Position numbers and translations under genes: made by a program. A stretch of 64,000 bases of DNA from Marinobacter subterrani. Lineage in GTDB: Bacteria > Pseudomonadota > Gammaproteobacteria > Pseudomonadales > Oleiphilaceae. Shown in pieces: positions 34,074-42,525 of the stretch; within the stretch, counting starts at the first letter, position 1, and each line of letters begins with the position of its first letter. Location: the NCBI RefSeq assembly GCF_001045555.1, contig NZ_LFBU01000001.1, forward strand, positions 1,302,001 to 1,366,000. Direction: 5' to 3'. A model generated the notes under the pieces. That model was not told the origin of the DNA and did not search any database. It saw only the letters and a program-made list of their open reading frames with translations.

Positions 34074-35435
34074 ATGAAACTTCGCTTCCTCGGCGCCACA
34101 GGAACGGTCACCGGCTCCCGTTATTTGCTCTCGGATGAGAAGCACAGGGTATTGGTGGACTGCGGTATGTACCAGGGCGTTAAAACCCTGCGCAAGCGCA
34201 ACTGGGCGGCGTTTCCGGTGGATCCTTCCACGATTGATGCCGTGGTGCTTACCCATGCGCACATTGATCATTCCGGCTACCTGCCTGCCCTGGTGAAGAA
34301 CGGCTTCAAAGGCAAGGTGTACTGTACCAAGGCCACCCACGAGCTGTGCAAGGTGCTGCTACCCGATGCGGGCTTCCTGCAGGAGGAGGATGCCAGGTAT
34401 GCCTTCCGCAAGAAGTTCTCCAAACACGAGAAACCGGAGCCGCTGTTTACCGAGAAAGACGCCTGGGAGGCGCTGAAGCACTTCGAGTCGCTGCACTACC
34501 ATGAAGCCTTCGAGCCGGTGAAAGGCTTCCGGGTAACCTTTACGCCGGCGGGGCATATTCTGGGCTCCTCCTGCGTGCACGTTCATCACCAGGGCTCGGA
34601 CCGCACGGTGGTGTTCAGTGGCGACGTTGGCCGGCAGAACGACATCATCATGCGCCCGCCGGAGCCGCTTCAAAAGGCGGATGTGCTGGTGTGCGAATCC
34701 ACCTATGGCGACCGGGCCCATGGCGAGTCGGATCCTGAGGCCGTGCTTGCCGAGATCATCACAAAAACAGCGGGGCGCGGCGGTATCGTGCTACTGCCTG
34801 CATTCGCCGTTGGCCGGGCGCAAATGCTGCTGTATGTGATTCACAAGATCATGGGCGACGGCAAAATTCCAAAATTACCGGTGTTCCTTAACAGCCCCAT
34901 GGCGATCAAAGCCACCGAGATCTTTTGCAAACACCACAAGGAACACAAGCTGAATGCTGCCCAGTGCGAGTTGATGGATGAGAAAACCGAGTTTGTCCGT
35001 ACCGTGGAGGAATCCATCGAGCTGGATGCCGTGCGCTACCCCTGCGTGATCATTTCCGCCAGTGGCATGGCCAGCGGCGGGCGGGTGCTGCACCATCTGA
35101 AGACCTTATTGCCCAATCCCCGTAACAGCATTGTGTTCGCCGGGTTTCAGGCGCCTGGGACTCGCGGGGATGCTCTGGTGAACGGTGCGGAATCAGTGAA
35201 AATTCATGGTGAGTACTGGCCGGTGAAGGCGGAAATTCACAATATGGATTCGCTCTCGGCGCATGGGGACTACAACGAGATTCTGGCCTGGCTGGAGCAG
35301 GGCTCGCTCAGGCCTGAAAAAGTATATGTCACTCATGGGGAAATGGTGGCGAGTGACGTTATGCGCAAGCGCATTCATGAAAAGTTTGGCTGGGATGCCG
35401 AGGTACCGGAGTTGTTTGAGGAGGTGGAAATCTAA
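34074..35435 (+). CDS. Beta-CASP metallo-beta-lactamase RNase (intact)
   Basis: The 453-residue protein is a complete member of the YSH1/CPSF-like RNase family: LRFLGATGTVTGSRYLL at the start, VLVDCGMYQG, metal motif THAHIDHSGYLPAL, GHILGSSCVHVHH, FSGDVGRQNDIIM, then the beta-CASP insert with LPAFAVGRAQMLLYV, NSPMAIKATEIF and ISASGMASGGRVLHHL; it ends with NMDSLSAHGDYNEI and VTHGE. AAGGA precedes the ATG. It is a paralogue of the damaged gene at 9285 and is useful as the template for judging what that gene lost. RNA processing or decay is the family function. Confidence 0.92.
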   Translation: MKLRFLGATGTVTGSRYLLSDEKHRVLVDCGMYQGVKTLRKRNWAAFPVDPSTIDAVVLTHAHIDHSGYLPALVKNGFKGKVYCTKATHELCKVLLPDAGFLQEEDARYAFRKKFSKHEKPEPLFTEKDAWEALKHFESLHYHEAFEPVKGFRVTFTPAGHILGSSCVHVHHQGSDRTVVFSGDVGRQNDIIMRPPEPLQKADVLVCESTYGDRAHGESDPEAVLAEIITKTAGRGGIVLLPAFAVGRAQMLLYVIHKIMGDGKIPKLPVFLNSPMAIKATEIFCKHHKEHKLNAAQCELMDEKTEFVRTVEESIELDAVRYPCVIISASGMASGGRVLHHLKTLLPNPRNSIVFAGFQAPGTRGDALVNGAESVKIHGEYWPVKAEIHNMDSLSAHGDYNEILAWLEQGSLRPEKVYVTHGEMVASDVMRKRIHEKFGWDAEVPELFEEVEI

Positions 35436-35452
35436 CTCCCGGCCGTGAACTT

Positions 35453-35513
35453 GGGGTCAGATGAAAACGGGGTCAGATGAAAAGTTCATCTGACCCCGTT
35501 TTCATCTGACCCC
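35453..35513. repeat. Type C nested palindrome, 61 bp, left edge of the VgrG island
   Basis: Two nested inverted repeats: an outer arm GGGGTCAGATGAAAAC and an inner arm GGGGTCAGATGAA, then a three-base loop and the exact complements. The two halves match over 29 bases. It lies between convergent genes, so it could end transcription from both sides, although the U-run is weak. It supplies the last residues of the gene at 35486. Its twin lies at 45622-45682. Confidence 0.95.
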
Positions 35514-36571
35514 ATTTTTACAGACGCCATCTTTTCTCTATAGGCATCCATCGAAATCTTCCCAATCTGCGGCGTCAGCCTGCAGGTGCATTTGTTCCAG
35601 GGATACTCGACCTGACGTTTCAGCCACTCCGCCCCTTCGCCCTGCTTCCAGGATTCCAGATCCAAATCACGCCAGAATCGGGAATCACGTCCGGTACGCT
35701 GGTCGTGTTCGACCGTCACCGGGTCCAGGTGGCGGAAAGGCTCCAGCCTTGGCACATCCGGCAGCGGTTGGGAAACATCCATATAGCGCTGCAGCATGTC
35801 CCACAGGGCCATGACTTCTTCTCTGGCTGGTTCTATCCGGCTGATGGAGGTCTGGCTGAACTGCTTGCCGGTGTAACGGTGGACAAACATCAGGCGATAG
35901 AAGATGCCACCATGCTGGACTACTCGTTCCACGTAGGCATCGAACTCCTCAAAGGGGGCCGTCAGTTTCTTGTTGCCCGACAGGGCGAAGCTCACCTCGC
36001 CTGTTTCACGGTTGAAGGCGCTTTCGCCCGACTCCAGGCTGCGATCCAGGAGTTTTCCCAGCAACTTGTCGAATGGTCTGAGTAGCAGGGCGAAACCGCC
36101 CATGACCCAGGGCATGGTTTTTATGAGGATGCAGAAGGAGACTCCTATCCAAGCAAAACCTGCAAAAAGAATCCAAAAAAACTTCAGGACCTTAGGTATG
36201 TCTACCAAATCGGCAAAATATAGGGCCAATATTCCGCCACCGACCAGAACCACGCCACCCCAAACATAAGGTATCAACAGCAGCAGAGCCGAAAGGCCAA
36301 TAAATGCCTTACCATTAAGAAATCGAATCTGACGTTGATCCCACCACCAGTCCCCCGATGAGAACCCATTCGGATCGTTCTGGTACTGATGCTGGACAAC
36401 CTCTAGATCCTCACACACCCGGTAGTAGGGGTTGATTCCTGCATAGTCACCGACAGGTTGAAGATCCTCACCGAGCCGGTCCCGACTTTTTGCAGATTCC
36501 GGAAGATACCGAATCTTATCCGCCCGAAAACCGCGTTTTTCGTGGCTGTCTTTTTGGCCATTCTCACTCAC
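35486..36571 (-). CDS. DUF6708-like membrane protein
   Basis: The 361-residue protein has a polar N-terminus (about 1-85), two hydrophobic hairpins at about 88-165, and a soluble C-terminal half with VSFALSGNKKLTAPFEEFDAY, RLMFVHRYTG and LQRYMDVSQPLPDVPRLEPF. The last string recalls DUF6708 proteins found in type VI secretion neighbourhoods; I am fairly, not fully, sure. The final residues KMGSDENGVR are read out of the 61-bp palindrome, so the original end was probably replaced. It overlaps the preceding gene by 4 bases. A role as a partner or immunity protein is a guess from context. Confidence 0.7.
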   Translation of the reverse strand: MSENGQKDSHEKRGFRADKIRYLPESAKSRDRLGEDLQPVGDYAGINPYYRVCEDLEVVQHQYQNDPNGFSSGDWWWDQRQIRFLNGKAFIGLSALLLLIPYVWGGVVLVGGGILALYFADLVDIPKVLKFFWILFAGFAWIGVSFCILIKTMPWVMGGFALLLRPFDKLLGKLLDRSLESGESAFNRETGEVSFALSGNKKLTAPFEEFDAYVERVVQHGGIFYRLMFVHRYTGKQFSQTSISRIEPAREEVMALWDMLQRYMDVSQPLPDVPRLEPFRHLDPVTVEHDQRTGRDSRFWRDLDLESWKQGEGAEWLKRQVEYPWNKCTCRLTPQIGKISMDAYREKMASVKMGSDENGVR

Positions 36572-37197
36572 ACGGCAACCTCTTTCACAATCCAGTAAGG
36601 TACAGGCTCATTGTTGAACGGATTAAAAGCCTGGCGCTCTTTATCCGGCAACACACCGTGACGAGCGGCATCAAACGGCTGGTAATCATCAAGTACTGGC
36701 ATGGGGATTCTGAAGTAGCCAACCTCGCTCTCGATGCAGGCCTGCAAGACCATCCTCAGGCTAATCGTTCGCCTTTCATTATGATTAAACGCATTGGTTT
36801 CGCCACCCGTCAGGTTCCGTTCTACCAGAAAGTGCACCGCGTGATCTTCCGGTACCGGAACCCAGCCTGTAATCCGTTTCAACGGTGTGTTTCGGGTCAA
36901 ATTGAAATCATCGACTTGTCCGACGCCCGTCTGCATTGTGCTGTGGGTATATTCCAGTTCCTGAATCCCCAGTCGCAGGTCCGGCGTTTTGTTTTTGGCT
37001 TTGCCTTCTGTTCGCTGGCCAAGCTTGAAACGACTGATCAACGGGGAACGCGATCGAATCAAATCGGTGACAATATCTGGCGTGGCTGTCGCGTTTTCAA
37101 GAAAGGTTGAAGTACTCTGGAAAGAGAAAAAGGCGGCGACAAGCAAGCCGACACCCACGAGTGCAAAAATCACCCGCAGCGTGTTGAAAGTTTTCAT
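36568..37197 (-). CDS. Uncharacterised membrane-anchored protein
   Basis: I do not recognise the family. The 209-residue product has one N-terminal membrane segment (LRVIFALVGVGLLVAAFFSF) and a soluble domain that would face the periplasm, ending PFNNEPVPYWIVKEVAV. I chose the ATG at 37195-37197, six bases after AAGGA, over the ATG that abuts this site at 37201-37203. It is co-directional and overlaps the DUF6708-like gene by 4 bases, so the two proteins probably act together. The gene lies in the VgrG island, but I cannot see a link to secretion in the sequence. Confidence 0.75.
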   Translation of the reverse strand: MKTFNTLRVIFALVGVGLLVAAFFSFQSTSTFLENATATPDIVTDLIRSRSPLISRFKLGQRTEGKAKNKTPDLRLGIQELEYTHSTMQTGVGQVDDFNLTRNTPLKRITGWVPVPEDHAVHFLVERNLTGGETNAFNHNERRTISLRMVLQACIESEVGYFRIPMPVLDDYQPFDAARHGVLPDKERQAFNPFNNEPVPYWIVKEVAV

Positions 37198-37363
37198 AGT
37201 CATTCCTTTGAAAAATCGTTGCTTCCTTGCCCGAGAACGCTCTGTTTTCGGGAGTAGAAATTATACTCGAATTGGCTGGCCATGAAGGCCGCAAAGTGAG
37301 ACCTGGCGTAGCCAATGAACACAAACTGTGTCTATGGGAATTCTGTTACGTCACGCAACTTGG

Positions 37364-37369
37364 TAGAAT
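37364..37369 (+). promoter_or_regulatory. Possible -10 box before the first SUMF1 lipoprotein gene
   Basis: TAGAAT at 37364-37369 lies 49 bases before the chosen ATG. The same hexamer lies 48 bases before the second lipoprotein gene within an otherwise well-conserved leader. I see no good -35 box, so this is tentative. Confidence 0.4.
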
Positions 37370-37412
37370 TGGCGCGACACACGGAGTGTTAACCCCAATG
37401 CACGGAGCAAGC

Positions 37413-38282
37413 ATGCGTTATCTCGTTTTTTCTTCCCTTGTTGTTACTTCTACCCTTTCCGGGTGCAGCCTCGATTACGAATCCCAGGCAGAAGACATGA
37501 TCCAGCGACAGATGAATGCCATGGTTTTTGTCGAAGGTGGAGAGTTTATGATGGGGAATCCTGGAGGGTGGGACGGAAGCAGGGACAGCTGGCCGCCCCA
37601 TAAAGTGGTTCTGGATGATTTCTATATTCAGAAGTATGAGGTCACTCAGGGGGACTTTGAGTTGTTTATGGCTACGACGGGATATGAGTACTCAAGCAAA
37701 TATTATGAACAGCTTCGCGAGGAAAAACCCGACCGTTACCAGCCGCAGCTTCCAGCAGTGGTCTCATGGTCAGATGCATCAGAATTCTGCCAGTGGCTGA
37801 GTGGGCAAACCGGTAAAAACGTAAACCTGCCAACAGAAGCTCAGTGGGAATACGCGGCCAGAAATGGCGGCAAAATGATGCGTTATGGAACTGCAACCGG
37901 AAAAGCAGAAAGAGGCGTAACAATGGCCGCTCGCCCGTCACAGTACCGTCGACAAAAACAAGTGCTGCCCAAGCCTCCCGGCAGCTTCCCCCCAAACCCG
38001 CTTGGCCTATATGACATGTCGGGCAATGTAGCCGAGTGGATAAGAGATTATTATCACGGTGGTTACTATGAAGACTCCCCAATTGATAATCCGGAAGGCC
38101 CCGTCGACCCTGTCATAGAAAACTGGAGTAACGAACCCTACCGGGTTCTCCGAGGTGGCGACTTCAAGGACTTTTCCGGCAACACAACGGTCACGAGACG
38201 CAAAGCCATTCAACGAGTAACCAATGAAACCACTGGTTTTCGTTGTTCCTTCTCAAAAAGTTTAACTGCCGAACATGCTTGA
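37413..38282 (+). CDS. SUMF1-fold (formylglycine-generating-enzyme-like) lipoprotein, copy 1
   Basis: The 289-residue protein starts MRYLVFSSLVVTSTLSGC, a lipoprotein signal with the lipobox LSGC. The rest is a SUMF1 domain: FVEGGEFMMGNPGG, YIQKYEVTQGDFELFM, LPAVVSWSDASEFCQWLS, LPTEAQWEYAARNGG, GLYDMSGNVAEWIRDYY and VLRGGDFKDF to GFRC. The cysteine pair used by active formylglycine-generating enzymes before the final GFR block is absent, so it probably binds a ligand and does not oxidise sulfatases. The ATG at 37413 has GGAG five bases ahead. It lies in a VgrG island, where lipoproteins often neutralise effectors; that role is inferred. Confidence 0.85.
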   Translation: MRYLVFSSLVVTSTLSGCSLDYESQAEDMIQRQMNAMVFVEGGEFMMGNPGGWDGSRDSWPPHKVVLDDFYIQKYEVTQGDFELFMATTGYEYSSKYYEQLREEKPDRYQPQLPAVVSWSDASEFCQWLSGQTGKNVNLPTEAQWEYAARNGGKMMRYGTATGKAERGVTMAARPSQYRRQKQVLPKPPGSFPPNPLGLYDMSGNVAEWIRDYYHGGYYEDSPIDNPEGPVDPVIENWSNEPYRVLRGGDFKDFSGNTTVTRRKAIQRVTNETTGFRCSFSKSLTAEHA

Positions 38283-38490
38283 ATTGTAGATTTTCCGGCT
38301 GCCCGCGTCTTTATCGCTTGGATCCATCTGATTCGGAAGCTCAGACTACGGTACTGCCTTGAGTAACCTTAGCCTTCATCCATGGCATCCAGGTCACACT
38401 GATTGGCCTCGAAAGTCACAACATGGGACTCGGTCCTTCCAGTCCGCACAAACTATCTCTCCGGTAATTCTGTTGCTTCACGTAAGTTGA

Positions 38491-38496
38491 TAGAAT
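38491..38496 (+). promoter_or_regulatory. Possible -10 box before the second SUMF1 lipoprotein gene
   Basis: TAGAAT lies 48 bases before the chosen ATG. The leader from about 38468 to the start repeats the leader of copy 1, with CCAATGCACGGAGCAAGC identical. The remaining 38283-38467 shows no gene. Tentative for the same reason as copy 1. Confidence 0.4.
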
Positions 38497-38538
38497 CGAG
38501 AAACACATGGAGTGTTAATCCCAATGCACGGAGCAAGC

Positions 38539-39396
38539 ATGCGTTACCTCGTTGTTTCTTGTCTTGTTGCCACCTCTACCCTGTCAGGCTGCAACCTTTA
38601 TTACGAATCCCAGGCGGAAGACATGGTCCAGCGACAGATGGACGCCATGGTTTTTGTCGAAGGTGGGGAGTTTATGATGGGAAATCCCGGCGGGTGGAGT
38701 GTTCGCAGCGATACCATTCCGGCACATCGCGTCATCGTTGATGATTTTTATATTCAGAAGTACGAAGTGACACAAGGGGATTTCGAGTTGTTTATGGCGG
38801 TTACGGATTACAAACCCTCCGATGATCGATATGGCGATATGAGGGGCGAAAACTCTGAGCGATTTGAAGCAACGTTGCCAGCAGTCGCATCTTGGTCAGA
38901 CGCGCAAGCATTTTGCGAATGGCTTGGTAAACGCGCCGATGCTAAAGTCCGGCTTCCTACAGAGGCAGAGTGGGAGTTTGCAGCTAGATCTCGCGGACAA
39001 ATGCCTCGCTACGCCACCGGGAGCGGAGAGGCAGTTGAAGACGTCACTATGGCAGCAAAAGTCGAATACAGCCGTTACTCCCCTCCCTCTGATAAAGTTG
39101 CGTTACCGAAACCGCCGGGCGCATTTCCACCGAACGGACTGGGCTTGTATGACATGTCAGGGAACGTTGGAGAATGGGTGAGCGACAATTACTCACATGA
39201 TTACTACGAGAAATCTCCAGTCGATAACCCTAAAGGTCCTGTCGAGGGGCAGAGAGATATATTTGAAGAGCTGCCCTACCGAGTCCTCCGGGGCGGAAAC
39301 TATAAAGAATTTCACGGAAACACAACAGTAACTCGTCAAAAAGGGTCGGAAACCCTGGCTGCAGAAACCAGGGGGTTCAGGTGCACGATGAATTAA
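38539..39396 (+). CDS. SUMF1-fold lipoprotein, copy 2
   Basis: A tandem paralogue of the preceding gene, 285 residues. MRYLVVSCLVATSTLSGC is the lipoprotein signal. The domain has FVEGGEFMMGNPGGW, YIQKYEVTQGDFELFM, LPTEAEWEFAARSRG, GLYDMSGNVGEWVSDNY and VLRGGNYKEFHGNTTVTR to GFRC. The first 60 residues are nearly the same as copy 1, while the middle and C-terminal parts differ more. The catalytic cysteine pair is absent here too. The duplication includes the promoter leader, so each copy can be made separately. Confidence 0.85.
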   Translation: MRYLVVSCLVATSTLSGCNLYYESQAEDMVQRQMDAMVFVEGGEFMMGNPGGWSVRSDTIPAHRVIVDDFYIQKYEVTQGDFELFMAVTDYKPSDDRYGDMRGENSERFEATLPAVASWSDAQAFCEWLGKRADAKVRLPTEAEWEFAARSRGQMPRYATGSGEAVEDVTMAAKVEYSRYSPPSDKVALPKPPGAFPPNGLGLYDMSGNVGEWVSDNYSHDYYEKSPVDNPKGPVEGQRDIFEELPYRVLRGGNYKEFHGNTTVTRQKGSETLAAETRGFRCTMN

Positions 39397-39428
39397 AAAG
39401 AACCCAGATTAAGCTCTTTATCTGAGTT
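39395..39428 (-). terminator. Rho-independent terminator after the third SUMF1 gene
   Basis: Read on the minus strand, AACTCAGAT, a ten-base loop and ATCTGGGTT form a nine-pair stem with one G-U pair, followed by CTTTTT. It starts seven bases after the stop of the gene at 39435 and overlaps the end of the convergent gene at 39396. Confidence 0.75.
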
Positions 39429-39434
39429 TGGTGA

Positions 39435-40394
39435 TCAGTTGATACGTTCAGGATGGTTGACCACGCAGCGGAAGCCCGTGCCGGGGGCCTCAACATGGAC
39501 TCCACTCCTGACAAAGACCGTGCCGCCACCGCCAAAGCCACCCCCCTTTCCAGCCCAATCTCGTACGGTTTTCTCTGGCTTTTCCGGGTCTGGCGGCCCC
39601 ACAGGGCCACTCGGATTATCAAATGGCGCATGCTTGTAGTAGTCCTCCTCGAACCAATCCTGAGTCCATTCCGCCACGTTCCCACTCATGTCATAGAGGC
39701 CTAGTGGGTTTGGAGGATAGGTCCCAACGGGTCTGCGTTCCATAATGCCCGAGTCGTGGCTCAACATGTTGCCGGAGGGAGGTATGCTTGGGTCGATGTA
39801 CTCTCTGGGTCGTTGTAAATAGGTGTCGTTGTGCTCTTCACCCGTGTCTGTCGCGTAAGGGACATTGCGCCCCCGACTTCGGGCAGCGTATTCCCACTGA
39901 GCCTCAGTCGGCAGCGCAAAGGGGAGGCCTGTCTGATCAGACAGCCATTCACAGTACCGTTCAGCCTCGTAATAATTGGGTACCCGGGCTGGTTTGCGGT
40001 TATAATAGGGCGACATTGGATCGTCCGAGGCGTTCAAATACTTGCGGTCCGTGTAGTCATCCTCGTATAGATGAGCTCGCCCAACATCCTCGTAGTAAAC
40101 TTCCATTTCCCCCCAGGTCGTCTCGTATCGGGAGATAGAAAAGCTGTCGACTTTGACCTCAACCGGTGGCAGTGCATGATCTGTCAGTACCATGTACGGA
40201 GTTCCGTTTGGTCGCCCTATGTCTCCAAGTTTAAACGTCCCTCCTTTGACGAAAACCTGATTCTCGACTGCCTGATCGGCAACAGCCTTCACAGAACTGG
40301 GCCATTCATCACCTCCACCCACTCCCCCACACGCTACTAAAACAGCGGGCGACACAAGTAAACCCACTACTTTTAGAGGGCAAGGCTTCAACAT
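39435..40394 (-). CDS. SUMF1-fold lipoprotein, third and divergent copy
   Basis: The 319-residue protein begins MLKPCPLKVVGLLVSPAVLV with ACGG completing the lipobox. The SUMF1 domain has FVKGGTFKLGDIG, ISRYETTWGEMEVYYEDVGR, LPTEAQWEYAARSRG, GLYDMSGNVAEWTQDWF and, at the end, GKGGGFGGGGTVF to GTGFRC. It is much more distant from the tandem pair than they are from each other and has a glycine-rich loop where they have DFKDF or NYKEF. AAAGGAG lies nine bases before the ATG at 40392-40394. It follows the LysM gene by 13 bases on the same strand, the position expected for an immunity or partner protein. Confidence 0.85.
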   Translation of the reverse strand: MLKPCPLKVVGLLVSPAVLVACGGVGGGDEWPSSVKAVADQAVENQVFVKGGTFKLGDIGRPNGTPYMVLTDHALPPVEVKVDSFSISRYETTWGEMEVYYEDVGRAHLYEDDYTDRKYLNASDDPMSPYYNRKPARVPNYYEAERYCEWLSDQTGLPFALPTEAQWEYAARSRGRNVPYATDTGEEHNDTYLQRPREYIDPSIPPSGNMLSHDSGIMERRPVGTYPPNPLGLYDMSGNVAEWTQDWFEEDYYKHAPFDNPSGPVGPPDPEKPEKTVRDWAGKGGGFGGGGTVFVRSGVHVEAPGTGFRCVVNHPERIN

Positions 40395-40407
40395 AAACAA
40401 TGCTCCT

Positions 40408-42525
40408 TTATCCAATGCGACAGATACGGCAGACGTCAAAGGGATCCATTTTCACAGGCGTGCCTGCAAGAGCAGACCGATCCCGTAATCCGCGTATAAA
40501 AAGCCGCTGATCTGATTCAGTTTTCCCAATGAAATCGAATAAGCGCTCAAGGTTCTTATCGAACTCTTTTCTTCGTGCAAGCCCCTCGGGGTTCATGCGG
40601 ACCAAAGTTTCCTCGAAGTCTCGCCAACTCTGGAACGAGCTCATGATCTCGGTTACGGCTTGAATTTTTATATCGTTCTCGTTCCAAATATCAGGTGTCA
40701 CCCACCAGTCGTAGAGAATGTTATCCAGCACTGTTCCTTTCACCTCTGGAGGAGAGTGAAGAAACACAGAATTTTCCGCGGATTTGATATCTTCGACCAC
40801 ATTCTCGGCAAGTTCCCCTGCTTCAAGTTCACGTTTTCGAGCAATAAACAACTCGTTGACGAATTCTTCGATCCGGTCCGCTGCAACTTCAGTAAATTCA
40901 ACCGCTGTATCAATCGCTGTCAATCCGCGACACAGCGCATACAGGCTAAACCGCCGATACCAATCGAACGCGGCTGTTCTTCGCTCGAACAATTCCAAAT
41001 ATCGGAAATCTACGTCCAAGAGTGCGTTATAGACAAAATGAAGCATCCGAATAACTTTTTGGGTTTCAATCTCTAGAAGAAAGCTTCCAGATGGTCCCAC
41101 CCCCAACACGAGCCCAGCATGTAAGTTGAGATAAAATTTGCCAGTATCCCTGCTGAATAACAGCCTGAGCTCCGCCTCAGCCCCCACGCCCAACGCTGCT
41201 TCAACTTTCTTCCCGATTCGACAAAGCTTGTCCCACTCTCTCTGTTCGGTCAGAACATCCTTCCACCGGAGCTCACCGGAAACCTCGCAACCTCCACGAA
41301 CCCCGGCAAAAACACTTCCTTCGATACCGGCTTTTTGCCCATGTGTCCTTGCAGCAATACCTTTCACAGTGGGCAGCCCATCGGTGGTGGAAACATGAAC
41401 GTTGGCAGCCATTAGCGCCGAAGCGCCCGCGAAACCTGAAAGCGAAGCATTAATTGCAGCCTGGAAATGTCCCAACGAAGCAATTCTTCGCTCGCCATCC
41501 CATCCTCCAACACGGTAGGGCATCCGGATTTCGGACCGGTTATTCACGGGGAAGGCCTGTTCAACACCAACCTTGCCCTGTGCCAGCGCATATTGTCCTT
41601 CCACTTTCGCCTGGAAATGCACTTTCCCTTTGCGCGGATCAAATTCACCCGAGGCCGTCGCACCGGCTGCAAACCGCATGAACTGGGCCTCTGCAGAAGC
41701 ATCGAACCCGGTCTCGTCGACCGCTTCCCGTCTGGCTTCGGCGTCTCCCCAAATAGACCAGGATGCCTCATCGTAAAACTTGTTCAACGTCGTCATAAGC
41801 GCTCCATTTTTATCCGGCTCCCATAAGGTTGCGTTGAACTTGATATTGAGTTCGCTTCGGATGGCTTCTTTTAGCTTCGCCGGATCGACACCTTTCCCAG
41901 TTAACCAGCCCTTACTTCGCGCCCTGTCTCTGGCTGCTATGGAATACCGGCGGCGGTGGTTTGCGATCTTGTCAGAACGCACAAAGGTGACATGTTTGTT
42001 GCCCGCCAAACGCTTTATTTCGGTAATTGGCGGGATGGTCTGCATGTCATTGGTCAGTACGGAGCGTGCTTCAAGCTCGTTGACCAGCCGCTCTTTCTCT
42101 TTCTGGACCTCCGACAGCAGCTGCCCTTCGCCGTCTGTCGCGCCTAATTCTGAGTCGGTCTCGCCATCATCAAGCCCGTCCAGCTTGCTATAGAATTCGG
42201 TAACGGGGCCACAGACAAATTCCTCTTCTTCCACCCACTCCGCAAGTTCCTCCTCCGTCAAGAGGATCAGCTCGTCCGCTCCCGTTACGTGAACGACCTC
42301 CACGATTTCCTCGGAACATGAGGGCTCCTGAGCAACAGCACCCACTTCGCAGTTGGAAAACCCCTCATCGTTGGCCGCCGGCATCTTGAGCAACTGCCCG
42401 GGAAAGATACGATCGGGATTTTCAATGTCGGGATTCAGCCGCATCAAACTGCTCAGGGTGGTTTGATGCCTTTGTGCGATTGCACCGAGTGTGTCGCCGG
42501 AGCGAACGGTGTATTCAGAACTCAT
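40408..42525 (-). CDS. LysM-headed candidate type VI effector
   Basis: The 705-residue protein starts with a LysM domain (residues 3-48: YTVRSGDTLGAIAQRHQTTL to PGQLLKMPA), which binds glycan chains of peptidoglycan. A long acidic linker (about 60-150) follows, then a large domain with ASWSIWGDAEARREAVDETG and many alanine/glycine-rich repeats (about 270-470) such as GHFQAAINASLSGFAGASAL. The C-terminal third is helical and I recognise no catalytic motif in it. It is encoded after the DUF4123 adaptor with a one-base overlap, the usual place of a VgrG-delivered effector. The toxic activity, if any, is unknown. Confidence 0.75.
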   Translation of the reverse strand: MSSEYTVRSGDTLGAIAQRHQTTLSSLMRLNPDIENPDRIFPGQLLKMPAANDEGFSNCEVGAVAQEPSCSEEIVEVVHVTGADELILLTEEELAEWVEEEEFVCGPVTEFYSKLDGLDDGETDSELGATDGEGQLLSEVQKEKERLVNELEARSVLTNDMQTIPPITEIKRLAGNKHVTFVRSDKIANHRRRYSIAARDRARSKGWLTGKGVDPAKLKEAIRSELNIKFNATLWEPDKNGALMTTLNKFYDEASWSIWGDAEARREAVDETGFDASAEAQFMRFAAGATASGEFDPRKGKVHFQAKVEGQYALAQGKVGVEQAFPVNNRSEIRMPYRVGGWDGERRIASLGHFQAAINASLSGFAGASALMAANVHVSTTDGLPTVKGIAARTHGQKAGIEGSVFAGVRGGCEVSGELRWKDVLTEQREWDKLCRIGKKVEAALGVGAEAELRLLFSRDTGKFYLNLHAGLVLGVGPSGSFLLEIETQKVIRMLHFVYNALLDVDFRYLELFERRTAAFDWYRRFSLYALCRGLTAIDTAVEFTEVAADRIEEFVNELFIARKRELEAGELAENVVEDIKSAENSVFLHSPPEVKGTVLDNILYDWWVTPDIWNENDIKIQAVTEIMSSFQSWRDFEETLVRMNPEGLARRKEFDKNLERLFDFIGKTESDQRLFIRGLRDRSALAGTPVKMDPFDVCRICRIG

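Noticed and set aside
37364..37415. Riboswitch or attenuator before the SUMF1 genes
   Set aside because: The conserved leader is only about 75 bases with no visible stems; shared ancestry of the duplicates explains its conservation.
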